Both the position numbers and the translations under genes were made by a program. This document shows positions 1 through 11,700 of a stretch of 36,776 nt of DNA, in pieces. A model generated the notes under the pieces. It worked only from the letters and a program-made list of their open reading frames with translations, was not told the DNA's origin and made no database searches. The DNA is taken from assembly GCA_019648995.1 (NCBI GenBank), contig BLXT01000588.1, forward strand, positions 3,362,951-3,399,726, read 5' to 3'. Source of the stretch: Plakobranchus ocellatus (taxonomy: Eukaryota > Mollusca > Gastropoda > Plakobranchidae). The first letter of the stretch is position 1. Every line of letters starts with the position of its first letter.

Positions 1-17
1 TATGCATTTATGTATAG

Positions 18-19
<2 letters not shown>

Positions 20-51
<32 letters not shown>

Positions 52-73
52 AAAGAGAGAGTGTGTGTGTGTA
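20..73. repeat. (TA)n-(GA)n-(GT)n compound microsatellite
   Basis: About 14 TA units run to position 48, followed by a short GA tract and then GT units to about 73. It marks the left edge of the window and has no associated gene. Confidence 0.9.
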
Positions 74-1785
74 TGTCTGTTGGTGCTTCAATCAAGGGAG
101 ATAACTAAAAAAAATCACGTAAGTCGATTTTTTATGTAAGTCGATCTTTTTAATTATGTCCCCTGGACATCGACTTAAGCAGTGTTGACTGTATATAAAT
201 TTTTTAAGATGCTGTTGTTTTCCTAAAGTGTTTGTCATCCTTCCACATGTTCATTTTAAATGGATATTACTGTGAATCAGGTTGCCTTATTTACTCATTT
301 TTTAATAAGATACATGTAGAAATAAATGGATTTTGTTTTGTTGTTTTTTTGTGTTTTTTTGCAACCAAACTGTATTTATAATTCATAAGACAATGAGGAT
401 CATGACTAACATTTATATTGAATTTTAAGTAAAGTTTTGCTGAAATTTGTACATTGCAACTGTTGTAATTAAACTTACCAATGTTATGGAAATACATACA
501 TGTAATCACTTTGCAAAAGCAGTCACTGGACATACAAAAAACATCTGCATAAATTTTATTTTGAGTTGCTGTAAGTGTAAGTTGACTTAATGGGGATGAT
601 GCATACAATTTTATTTTGGACACAGTTGATGTAAGTTGATTTACAGCAGTTTAATTAAATAAATGTTGTTTCAAATGAATTCAATTTCAGTGTAATGAAT
701 GTTAAAAATGCAAATAAAATTAATAGGCCTATATGTATTTCTGTAATCAAAGGGGAAAAAGACATTTATTCTCAAAATTTCAATAAAGTTTGATTGTAAA
801 CAGCAGAGAACATCAGTTTTTCCTTCTTTCTATTTCAAAACTACATTTTTAGACTCAGGGCAGTACTTAATGTGGGTATTTTCCTTTGAACATGCAGAAC
901 AAAATACGGGAATACAGAAGGCAGGTTGGAAAATAAGGAAATTTGGTCTTTGTTTTTTTTATATCAATTTGGCTTTAATAAAAAAACAAATTTGGCCCAA
1001 GTTTTCCAGACTGCAGATACCATTACCAATCTTTTATGTGTGTTTCTTCATACTTTTTTTCAAAACAGAACGTATTTTCAGTTTCAAACTTTTTGGGGGG
1101 CTTTCTACATTCAAAACCCTTGTGCACAAACAAAGAAACAAGTAATCAGCAAGTTAGTTTGAGTCAAAATGTATAATGATGTATATGAAAAAAAGATATA
1201 TCCAACTGTCTGAATCCACTCAATGGTCAACCGTAGTTCTTCTGGGTGTGATACACCTCGAAGCATGAAGCATAATTGACAAATTTCACAGATCTATGTA
1301 AAAAATGAAAATCATGGAAAAAATGCACTCTATTAGTTTACACAAATGTAAGAACATACAAGTCATAAAAAAATAAAAAATACAGACTGTCACATAATCT
1401 ACATTCTAGATCTAGATGAACTGATTTTCCTTCCCTTTGACAATTCTAGACCTAGATAAAGACTGAAAACATGACAGATATTTACATCCACCGATCATAA
1501 GTAAGCGTGTTGGTCGTGAAAATGTAGATTTAGATCTAGATTCAGAAAGTGAATAGGCCTAGATACACACCAGTGATGGAATAAGCTGCACAGACTCTAG
1601 TTCGATCTACAGTATTTGTACTCAGTGAGTTAAGCAAATTTATAGATCTCTCCAGTCACACATGAACAATTTATAAGAAATCATTTGCTTATGAAGTACA
1701 CTGTTTACATCAGAAATTGGCCGGTGACATATTCATATCATATCCTTCAATAGTTGAAGGTTAAGGATGTATAAAGAGTAAAAAT
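74..1785. other. Non-coding AT-rich DNA, no gene seen
   Basis: No frame here shows conserved protein features. The two overlapping plus frames between 870 and 1162 are Phe/Leu-rich low-complexity translations. AGATCTAGAT words occur near 1407 and 1530, and TAGGCCTA words near 724 and 1555. Confidence 0.6.
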
Positions 1786-1920
1786 TTAACCCTTTTCAAT
1801 CTTTCTAGAGTGATATTTTGATGGGTATTACTGAAATGGTTTGGAAAATAAGGAAATGGGAGTAGAAAATTACTGGAGCTGACTTTTTCAGGTTAGCAGC
1901 TCGGTATCTTATGGTTCCTA

Positions 1921-2006
1921 GATTATTAAGTGTTTATAAAATGCAATTTAAAACATAACAAAAGATTATTAAGTGTTTTTAAAATGCAATTTAAAACATA
2001 ACAAAC
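1921..2006 (+). repeat. Tandem duplication, 43-bp unit, two copies
   Basis: The unit starting GATTATTAAGTGTTT at 1921 recurs at 1964 with about two differences. It lies just upstream of the copy 1 piggyBac relic and could belong to that element's 5' region. Confidence 0.85.
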
Positions 2007-2369
2007 TGCATTACCATGAAAACCAAGTTTTTCTGATGTGATAGTTAGACTGATTTCATCCCTTAAGCCGCACCTCACAGCTTGAAAAAAAATTATAAAA
2101 TGCCACTAAGCCATGCCCCACAGCTCGAAAATTTCTTTATAAGTATCCTAAACTTGCGAACTGGAACTTGGCACAAATGATGCTGTGGTTTGCGCATGTT
2201 CGACCTTAGTGTTTCCAACTTCCTTTCACGTTGTTTATATCATACTGGCGGCATTTCAAACAATTTTGTGATTAAAAAAATTAGTCTGTGTTTCTAGTTC
2301 TTAAAAATGGAACTTGGAGGATCCGGGTAACCCCTCCCTGCCCACATATCATCTTTAGCCATACCTCAA

Positions 2370-4215
2370 ATGATTGAAAAACTTTGGGATGAAAAAGATA
2401 GTGATTCTATTCTTTCAGATGATGATGGCTCTGATAATTCAAATTCTAGATCTAGTTCTGAAAGTGGTGGTCGAGTGAAAATAAAAGTGTTTTTGAGGAG
2501 TCTAGTGCTAGGTCTAAATCAAAGAGGGCGTTGCCCTCACAGCGTGGAACGAAGATTCTCCGTAAAGGCAGGGCTTGTGCTACTGTGCAGAATAATACTA
2601 GGCCTAGATCTAGATCACCATTAGATGGTGTAGATCAGGACGAGCTCAATCTAGATCTAGATTTAGATAAGGAACACATAGATACAGCTTTAGAAGCTCA
2701 CCATGTTAGCGGGTGGGCAGAAATTCAAGAGGGTGCAACAGAAAATGCCTTTAGATTTGTGAGGATCAACACTGGCATTAGTCCCAATCTATGGCTAAAT
2801 GAACAGAGCTCTGCTCTAGAATGTTTATTTTCCATTACTGGTGAAATCATAACATTTATAATTGATTCTATCAATACCTATGCTGCAGCCTTATGCCAAA
2901 GAAACAGGCCTGCACGCAGGTATTCAGTTTTTTTTTTAATTTTTAATTTTTTTTTATTTTCAACCAGTCACAAGAAAAGAGTTTGGTGCTACTGGCTGCT
3001 GGAAAAGAGCGGTGCTACTGGCTATGGGTCGAATCCCTGTGGCAGTGTGAGAAGCTTCTGGAGCAACAAGCCTCATGAACATATGCCCTGGTTTGCTCGC
3101 CCAATGCGACGAAAAAGGTTTGAAGCCCTGTACCACACATTTTTGCATGCTGCAGGTGCAAATGCAGAGGAACAGGAGAAGATTGAGCCTTTCCTCTGCA
3201 AATTGACGCAGGCATTTCAAGTTGCATTTTATCCTGGCAAGAAGCTTTGCATCAAAGAAATGATCATTGGATTTAACAAAGTGATGGAAATAAAATCAAT
3301 TCAATGCCTCAAAGCCCTCCATGCACCATTTCAAGACATTTGGTCTATGTGACAGCAAGACTGGGTATGTTGTAAACCTGTTCACATATTATGGAGTCAA
3401 CACAGGGTATCACCCTGATCTCGACCCAAAAGCTGCCCAGGCAATAAAGGTTTCTGAGAAACTTCTGAGGCCACTTGAAAAGGGTCATCATATTTATGCT
3501 GACCAATTTTATACATCAATGCCACTGTGTGAAGGATGAATTTCCCTCTGGAAATAAAAACACTGAAGTTAGATTACTTACAAATAAAGTGGTGCATGAT
3601 GGAAAGTAACTGGCTTCTTCTCTCTGCATTCAGAGATAAGAAAGCAAGGAAAAATGTTGTCGCTGTAACAACAGAGGGAGAAGGCAGCACAACCTCTAAA
3701 CAAAAGAGAAGAGAGGTCACCCATAAACCATCATGTATTGACCATTATAACTAAAGTATGAATGAGTGTGATCGGGCTGACCAGCAGGTCCAGTACTATG
3801 GTCTTCAAAAGAGGAAATCATACAAATGGTGGAAGACAATCCTCCACTTCCTCATTGAGATTGCCATTGTAAACTAAGTATCATCTTCAACCACTTGCAG
3901 TCAGTACAGCAGAACCGAAAGAAAGTTCCTCTTGCATGCTACAGAGATCTATTGATACAGCAACTAATGGAAGCCACTGCAGAGGAAACCCAAAGAACAA
4001 GAGAAGTCCCCTTCTCTGTAGCAGCAGCACAACACCGAGCTCCAGAAACTCAATTTCAGGAAACTATGCCAGTTGATCAAAACTGTAGAATCTGCAGCAC
4101 ACCGCAGAAAAGAAAAAGATCTAGGACTGTATGTTCAGTTTGCTCAGGCAAACCATACCTATGCAAAACGGATTGTTTAAGGATATGGCGCACTAGGCAG
4201 AATCTCAAAATCTAA
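2370..4215 (+). pseudogene. piggyBac-type transposase relic, copy 1
   Basis: This is a decayed piggyBac (PGBD4-like) transposase spread over several frames. In order it shows an acidic N-terminus (ILSDDDGSD, NLDLDLD), FWSNKPHEHMPWFARPM, FEALYHTFLHAAGANAEEQE, KIEPFLCKL, CIKEMIIGF, HHFKTFGLCDSKTGYV, HIYADQFYTSMPL, LLLSAFRDKK, CDRADQQVQYYG with KSYKWWKTILHFL, and a C-terminal Cys-rich zinc-binding region (CRICSTPQ, CSVCSGKPYLCKTDC). The family's catalytic Asp triad is usually IDE / DNFYTS / DRADQ. Here the first Asp is Lys (CIKE); the other two survive. Frameshifts near 2500, 3000 and 3310 and stops near 3538, 3754 and 3877 kill it. It is related to the copy at 10153 but is not its recent duplicate. 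No paired TTAA-flanked termini were recognised. Confidence 0.88.
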
Positions 4216-5271
4216 CATTAACACTGAGGTTTATGAGACATGACGACTGTACATAGTTAGCTTTTTTGTTTTCTTCAACTTTTTTCTGACACTTTTTTTT
4301 AAAAAATCTTTATTATTGAATCTATATATCTGTATCATTTAGTAAAATTTTATTCTGAAATTTGTAAAGACAAAATTGTACATATATATAACATTGGTTT
4401 ATCTGTTGGCTACAAGTATCAAGTCCATTGGATTATTACATTTACCAAAAAAGGTTAGAACTGCATTATCGTCTTTATTTTTTCTTCTTCTTTTTTTGTT
4501 CCTAATTTCAAGTTTTTAATTATTTAAACCAGTTATGACTAAATTTTTTTTCTTTATCTAAACAGAAGCTGCTTTTGTCTATTTTCTTTTTTTTCCCTCT
4601 CCCCTTTTTTTACCGGTTATGTAAAATAAAGTAACTTGTTCACAAGTTTTAAAATTTTCATTCAATGCTTGTAAAATTTGCTGTAAATGATTAGACTTCA
4701 ATTACATTTCTTTTTTTGTAACTTTTGTTAGATATTTGTACTTGCAAGCACTTATGGAATTAGTCAAATTCCAACTTAAGAATCTTTCTCTCAACTTTAT
4801 TTTTATCATATTCAGAAATGATTTTTTATGCATGCCTCTAAACCTTCTTCGAGTCTCCATGTATTTTTATTTGTCTTTCAATTTCCTTTACATTGACATA
4901 CTTTGATGGGTTATCCATTCTTTTTAGAGAAAATTTTACCAACTGATTTTGTGGTACATTTTCTCCTTTGGCCTCATTTTACAGGTTTGATAGAGAATAG
5001 TAAAACGTCCATAAATCAGATAATTTTAGAGGAATCTTCATGAAACTTGCTGTACATGTTAAAAAATGGATTACCTGTCTTATTTATTGATTTTTTGTGG
5101 GTTTGTTGTGCCTGCAAGCATTTCTGGAGTAAATCAAAGTGGAAAACTAATAAATAAATTTTTCAACTACTTTTGGGAAAAAAATTAGTTTTCATATTTT
5201 TTATAAAACACACCTAAAGCTTCTTCAAACCTGCATATTCATGTTGCTCCTTCAGTTGCCTTTACATTGAG
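4216..5271. repeat. AT-rich non-coding stretch with a diverged duplication
   Basis: No gene is visible. Two diverged blocks share order and wording: TTGCAAGCACTTATGGA...CTTCTTCGAGTCTCCATGT...CCTTTACATTGACATA (about 4743-4905) and CTGCAAGCATTTCTGGA...CTTCTTCAAACCTGCATAT...CCTTTACATTGAGATA (about 5111-5277). The second block ends at the left 34-bp arm. This may be the 3' part of the piggyBac element or an unrelated repeat. Confidence 0.5.
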
Positions 5272-5305
5272 ATATATATGGCTAAGTCCACCAGTATTGT
5301 TTACA
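5272..5305 (+). repeat. Left arm of the 34-bp inverted repeat
   Basis: It is exactly complementary to 7345-7312. The match stops abruptly at both sides: the base inside (5306) and the base outside (5271) both mismatch. Confidence 0.95.
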
Positions 5306-5599
5306 TAAAATTGTTTTATTTTAAATACCAATTGCACAAATTCAACAAAATAATAAAAATTGTACTTAGTGTAAATATGTTTGATTGATAATGAGCAAGC
5401 TTGCTTGAGCTTAAAAAGCTGTTCAAAATAGTTTTTGTTGTCTTTGCATTCAAGTTTTGTCATGAGAATGTTGTTTTTTGTCCTATTGAAAGGAACACAG
5501 CCGTGAGTCGATTTTCTATCATTGGTTTTAATGTATTAAATTAAGCTGTTTTTATTAAAGATGTGTTTTATTAAAGCAAGACAAAACCCATCTATCATA

Positions 5600-6100
5600 T
5601 CCCGATGTAAAATAATAATTCCAAACAAAATAATCCGAGTTCTGCGCTGCTGAAATCCCGTGAGGAACGTGATTACCGTTCGTCCATTTTCTGTCAAAAA
5701 ATAAAACCCCAAAACACAAAAATAAACAAATGCGGTGTTTAAACAAATGCCGAAAAAACAATTGCGTTTTACTATTCCATTCATAAACATAAGCCAAGGT
5801 TTCCGATTTCAATTCAAATCTTTGTTTTTGCGCTGGTTTTTACAAGCACTGAACATTCGTCCGATACCGTGGAGAACGATCCTCACACAAATTATCAAGG
5901 CTAAGCCTAGAGTGTTTCGTAAATGTACCGGAACAAGTGCCTTATACATTTTATGAAGGTCAAACGGCCATTTCCGCTCGCTTCCGCTTCCTAGCAACAT
6001 GGCGGCTGTCATAAGTCGTAAAATTAAAATGTCGTCCTTAAAACTAGATAAGCGAACGTTCCTTACTATATCGAAGGAATTATTCTTTGGAGGGCTTTAA
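5600..6100. other. CpG-rich block with a possible start region (ATGGCGGC at 5999)
   Basis: Roughly 30 CpG dinucleotides fall in about 450 bp, while flanking DNA has almost none. A CCTAGCAAC word is followed directly by ATGGCGGCTGTC in a good initiation context (AACATGG). The frame reads MAAVISRKIKMSSLKLDKRT, then 13 more residues to a TAA at 6098-6100 (33 codons). On the reverse strand a 67-codon frame (6012-5809) overlaps it. Neither peptide is recognised. This may be a promoter or first exon, an unmethylated element core, or chance. AGCAAC is also an X-box half-site. Confidence 0.4.
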
Positions 6101-6408
6101 ATGCACTTTAATGCATTCCTTTGAGTTAAATAATACTTTGAAATTGTTGATTACGTGTTAAAAAATGTACACAGCTCCTTGCATGGGTAGACTTAGCATT
6201 ACTCTAGTTATAAAGTTAGATGAAAGTAAAGATGGATATTTACGATAAATTCGTCCAGCGAACGTTCTTGGCATAACTCACCATAACAAATACACTCATC
6301 GATAAATTTTGTAATCGTTTGTGTAATTTCACATATTTGAAGTGTTCAGGAATAAGTATTTTGATTAAGAACATCATAACATTATAGATCTAGAGTTACT
6401 GAAGAGAT

Positions 6409-7153
6409 GTGAGGAATGTTCTTAGGATGGCAATTTGGTCTGTCCAAGTAGCATTCCTGACACTTGTTTTCCCGATTTAAATTTTTTAATTGTTGTTATT
6501 CCTCACAAAGATTCTGTTTATTTAAATACTCATGATTCAAGTCTTTTGATGACATTTCAATGCCATGCATGGATTAGATGATGAAAAATAACATATTGAG
6601 ATCTACATTATTGGCAGTTATTACAAAGTCCTACACTTTTTCTTAAAATTTTGATAACAAGTACATGGTAAATTGCATGGGTTACTTGTTAAACATATTA
6701 ATACTATTATATGGAGGAATCTGTATTTAGGAATGCTAAAATAAGAAATGCTTGAATTAGTACCATGTTTGTCTGTGCTTTCATGGAAACATTCCTCACA
6801 AATTTTTTTTTAAAAACTTGACATTTTTCATATAAACATTCTCTTTTCCTTAAAAATCTTTTTATGTGTTGCTCTCTACTTGTCTTATTTGTCAGGATGC
6901 CTTTTGGTAAATTAAATGTATTTTTTTTTAATAGGGATAGAAAATAAAAAAGGAAATTTTTGTCCATTTATGAAGGGTAACATTCCTCACGATTTATAGC
7001 TCTTATTTCATGTAATATTGATTTTTAAGAAAATTTTTTTTCATGGTGTTTTTTAAAGAAATAAATCAAGTACAGACATTATGTGTACTTCTGTATTTCA
7101 GGTGTTCATTTGATTGTATTTAAGTTCTTGTTTATCACTGTCACATTCCTCAC
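6409..7153. repeat. Five copies of the 9-mer ATTCCTCAC
   Basis: ATTCCTCAC occurs on the plus strand at about 6498, 6790, 6982 and 7145. Its complement GTGAGGAAT lies at about 6409. The last two plus copies extend to CATTCCTCACGAT, and a related GTGAGGAACGTG lies at about 5660. All sit inside the 34-bp-bounded module. Spacing is irregular (86-291 bp), so this is not a plain tandem array. Confidence 0.7.
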
Positions 7154-7311
7154 GATCTTGAGTGACATTATTGCATCATCAATTCCAAGTTTGTGAGCAA
7201 TCATCAAGGTCTGAAACTTACATACATGAAAGATCAAATATTGCTCTTTAAGACCTGTGTAGTTTAATCAATGTGAAAATAAAATGAAAATTTGACATTA
7301 ATGTTACTTTT

Positions 7312-7345
7312 TGTAAACAATACTGGTGGACTTAGCCATATATAT
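7312..7345 (-). repeat. Right arm of the 34-bp inverted repeat
   Basis: This is the reverse-complement partner of 5272-5305, with no mismatch over 34 bases. It is followed by a few TA bases and then unrelated sequence. Confidence 0.95.
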
Positions 7346-7844
7346 ACTTTCTTGGGGTTATCTTTATCGCATAGAAAGTTATAACCCTGCAAAATTTGAG
7401 CAGTCATTATATTGGCAAAGGTAATCATTGATCATAGATCTAATTTAAAGTCATTATTGTAAGAAAATGTAAAAGATACCTCTAGAATTGACCAAACATT
7501 ACAACATGTTGATCAATACAGCTGCAATAGCTGCTGACAAAAACTTTTACATCCCTAAAGTGACAAGATGTCCTAAATTTTCTACGAAGAAAAGAGATCT
7601 TCTTAAGTGGAGGATTGAAATGCTTCATTCTTGGCATTTACCATGAATTTAATCATAAGCCATGTTCTTTGTATTGAAATGCTCAAGTATTACAGACAAA
7701 TATTTTTCACCCATCAACAATTACAACATACATACTTCATAATCGCAATTTTTCACCTATCTTTTTATCAGTTCATTAGGTTATATGGCATTGAGAGAAA
7801 CAGTCTTTCTCTCCCCCTGCAAGTTCACATGAAATTTGTTGATA

Positions 7845-7876
<32 letters not shown>

Positions 7877-8662
7877 GCTATTATATAAATATGAAAAAAA
7901 AAAGGCAATTCAATTAAAAAAAATGTTTGGTAATATTAGTAACAAATCTTGTCCATAGTGGGACATATCTGTCTTTGCGGTGAAATGTTCCTTCTGTGAC
8001 ATTTTGTGATGATGAATACATATGGACATGCTCCTGTTTTTAGAGAAAAAAAAGTAAAACAGATTCATGGTTAATAAGTCAATGACAAAAAATGAGATGG
8101 CTCATCCTTATCCAAATTTTTTTTAATTAATAGCTAGGAAAGTTACATCTGGTTCTCTGCATTTAAACAGAAGCCCACAATTTGTTTGATTTCCACCCAT
8201 ATTGCTGGATGTGCAGTTTTAAAACTGAATGAGATAAACAGTGAATTGCTGTTTTCTCATATTGCTCCTAAAGTTGCAAGCATGACATTGAGAGCAGGTA
8301 GGGCTAAAAGGCATGGGTAAAATCAATCCTATTGAAAATGTTATATTTTCCCCTTTGTTTATTCCTGAGCTGTACATATTTAAGATAGATATATTATCTA
8401 GTAAGTGTCATGACCCACCATAGATTCTGCAGGGACCTCCTATCACACCTTACTTAAAAGCCTGAGTTTACCTACTTGCGGACAGACTCAATATACAAAA
8501 ACCACCACCAAATCAATTTAATGGTGTAAAAATATTTTAAAAATTACTATTCCAATAGAACATTTTAAATTTTAAAGGGTAAATTTTCTCATACCCATAA
8601 ATATATAGAATTTACAATCTCTTATTTCATAAATAAAACAAAAAACAAGGCAGTGAACTTAC
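7346..8662. other. Non-coding stretch downstream of the last PGS1 exon found
   Basis: I looked here on the minus strand for the C-terminal PGS1 exon and found no convincing match. A (TA)n run at about 7841-7860 is followed by a T-run to 7876. The rest is AT-rich intronic or intergenic DNA. Confidence 0.5.
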
Positions 8663-8745
8663 TTCTCTTAACTGCTCCTGTAAACTTTCATTTTCTGTCA
8701 CAATGGCAACCTGACACTCCAAGTCTTTGTATACAGATCTATGAC
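8663..8745 (-). CDS. PGS1: PGS1 exon G (last exon found)
   Basis: This 83-nt exon follows the acceptor TTGTTAG and ends at donor GTAAGT. It completes the split glycine codon and reads [19 protein letters not shown], then ESLQEQLRE. The family usually has NFGYRS at this junction; here it is NFGHRS, a Tyr-to-His difference made at the exon boundary. The remaining ~40 C-terminal residues, which should end near a hydrophobic VTPLI-type segment, were not seen below 8663. The end of the gene may lie to the left of the window. Confidence 0.93.
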
Positions 8746-11700
8746 CTAACAAACGAATCAAAAACAGAGATGGATAAATAAATGCTTTATGTTCACTACT
8801 GATAAAATTCAAGAAACAAAATAAAATTTTTTGTTTTCTTTTTCCTTACTTGAGAACGTTAAGAAGAAAAATCATGAATCATGTACATGTCCTTTACTGT
8901 TAAATGGTCAACAATGTGTATCATTTTAACACTTAATGTATCCTTCAACAGCAGCACATGTACTTTTTTTTTTTAATCTAGTTCGTATTTGAAAGAAAAA
9001 AAGATGCTCTGTTTGAAATATTTAAGCAAATATACTGCTCCGCACATTATATTTCATAAAAAGAAAGACTGTTATATAAATAATTTGTTCTTGTGTTCTC
9101 TTCAGTTAAAAGCATAAAAAAAATTAAAGTTGAGGCTGTGCCATGGTGAACCATGTTGCATTATTCTCTATCCTTTCACCCGCCTTTGCAAATAATTGCA
9201 ATTGTCCTCACCCTCACCTCCACATAACCTATATACTTAACATTTTAAAATCGAAAATCAATGGTTAAAGATTTATTTTGTAATGAGAATCAAATACTGT
9301 CGCTTATCATGCCCAAAACCTTGATCAGCCAACAGCATGCCATTTCTATTTCTATCATCTGATTTGAAATAAAACTTCTGTTGAGAATGTTGAAAACTGA
9401 ACCCTTTTCCCTTCCCCCAACCTGATCTACGTGGGCCCAATAATAGGCACATTGCACAGTGGCAGTATATAAAAAAAGGGGGGAAATAGAGGAGGGAATG
9501 CAGAGCAATGCATAGTGGCAGTAGGAAAAAAAGGGATTGAGCAGTTGACGATGATGATGAAAAGAAGGTGACAAGAAAGAAAAATCATTTTGAAGATTTA
9601 CTGCTTGTAATGAGCCTGAAATAAAAGAGTAAAGATTGAGAAAATAACCCGTCACCTAAAAGCTAGAACTACTGCCTTCTGAAGGAATTGCTGAGATCAA
9701 CCTCATCATTTAATTTATATATTTGACAGGATAGAAGTAAAAAATCTTGAAAAAAAAATCTGGATTTGAAAAAGCAAAAAATAAATGGTCTACGTCTATA
9801 GACTGGACAGAAAGGCAAACTACTGTTTCCCATTCCCCCACCATTGTTTTAGTATTCTAACATGAATGGATATAGTCTACCATAAGGTTCCATTGATTGC
9901 GAAAGAGACACTGGCCTTTTGACACTTTCAGTAAGTTAAGGCGGTTTTACTGGCTCACAATCTCACCACAAAAGAAACTTATGCCCGTTTTACCGACTCA
10001 TAAATTTGGGTGCAATTAGACAACTAATCCCCAATCCATAAAGCTGAAAAAGCCTGCCCGCCTAATTGTCTCATTGTTGTTAATCATTAGACAGAAGCTA
10101 GTTGTGTTTTACAAGCGATTTTTCTTCAAATGAAATTTAGATTTTAGGAAAGATGGAGGCTGGGCCATCGGGACACCGTCCCCCAAGATTTCCTACAGTA
10201 GCTGCCTTAAAAATGTTAGATGAAATGAGTGATGTCAACTTAGGAATACTCTCAGATGATGATTCAGTTTACGGTGAAGATGGGCATAGATCAAGTAACA
10301 GTAGCAATTTGGATTCAGATACAGATGATGTAGATTTAGATGATGTTACACCTAAAAAAGGAATGTTGCCCTCAAATAGTAGGTGTAAAAAGTTTACCGC
10401 TACTGCTAGGAAAAGACCTACACATGATGGTCCTACAACCAGTTCAAAAAAGGATAGGCCTAGAGATGGAGATTTGGATCTAGATCTAGATCTAGACCAA
10501 TACTTAGATCTAGATCTTAGAGAAGCAAGCAGAAACATTGCTGAACAACATTTTGAATAGAGTTTGTTGGGCAAAATGCAACTGGGGATTAGCCCTGATG
10601 TAATAGTCTTGAAACACCCTTAGATTGTTTGTTGAAGCTGCTCAATCGAGACATTCTTGATGGCTTGGTGCAAAACATAAACAGTTAGGCTAAGGAAGTA
10701 TGCCAAAAAAACAATCACCCAAAACATTACTTGTTTCTCTGCCACATACAAACCTGTGACAAGAGAAGAGTTTCTAAGATTTTAAGTTATTTTTTTCGCT
10801 CTGGGTATGGATCGCCATCATAGCATCAAGGCATACTGGTCAAGGAAACCTCACAGGTTACAACCTGGTACAGTCAGACCATGACTATGAAAAGGTGGTA
10901 GGCAATTTATCACACTTTCCTTCAAGCCAGTGGTGTCCGTGCTGAAAGTCGAGAGAAAATTGAGCCTTTTTTAAAGAGCATCTTTTCAGGCTGCTTACTA
11001 CCCCCCAAAAGTGCTGTCATTGGATAAAATGGTCATAGGTTTTCGAGGAAGATAGAAGTACAAGCAACACAATGCAAGTAAATTATCCAGCCTATCATCC
11101 TGCTTTGGACAAGAAATGTTCACAGGTCATCAAAGTAATTAAAAGCTGTTATGCCCGCTACATAGAGGCCATAATATTTTTGCTGATCGCTTTTATACGC
11201 CCACACCACTCCTCTGTTTTTTGGAAAGCAAAGAATTCAGATACACAGGCACAGTTGATGTAGATAAAAGTTTCTTCCCCTGACCTGAGAACTCTCAAGT
11301 TGGATCATATGTCCATGAAATGGTACATAGATTCAGACAACAGCCACCTCCTTGTAGCTTTCTGTGACAAAAAGACAATAAAAACTGTATTGTAGTCACT
11401 AATGCTGGAAAGGTCGCCACCCAAGTCATATGGAATCGTCGCCGTGAAATTATAAAATCCCTCTGCATCGATGATTACAACAAACACATGAATGGGTGTG
11501 ATCATGCCAACCAACAAGTGCAGTACTAAGGTAAGCGCAAAAGAAAAAGCTACAAGTGGAGGAATAAGATTATCCACTGGCTTTTGGAGATCTGTGTTAT
11601 CAACTCCATTCTCTATAATGTAAGCCATGCCAGACATGAGGGATTCATGTGTGCAGCCGGCTTGGCAAATGCTTTAATCGCAGTATGAGCAACTTGTGAT

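Larger units (their letters stand above)
5272..7345. mobile_element. 2.07-kb module bounded by perfect 34-bp inverted repeats (putative non-autonomous element)
   Basis: The sequence at 5272-5305 is the exact reverse complement of 7312-7345 over 34 bases. The shared word contains GGCTAAGTCCACCAG on the left and CTGGTGGACTTAGCC on the right, with TA-repeat bases at the outer edges. The interior has no transposase-like frame. It holds a CpG-rich block (about 5600-6060) and a recurring ATTCCTCAC 9-mer. Long perfect arms at both ends suggest the terminal repeats of a DNA transposon or a foldback element. A target-site duplication cannot be told apart from the TATATA context. An inverted duplication of a short piece is the alternative. 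Confidence 0.45.

Noticed and set aside
870-1162. Two overlapping plus-strand ORFs
   Set aside because: Phe-, Lys- and Leu-rich translations of AT-rich DNA, with no motif, no splice structure and no conservation clue.
1786-1796. TTAACCCTTTT as a left terminus of the copy 1 piggyBac element
   Set aside because: It looks like a piggyBac TTAA-CCC end, but I found no matching GGGTTAA end after 4215 and no such sequence beside copy 2. Not enough to call.
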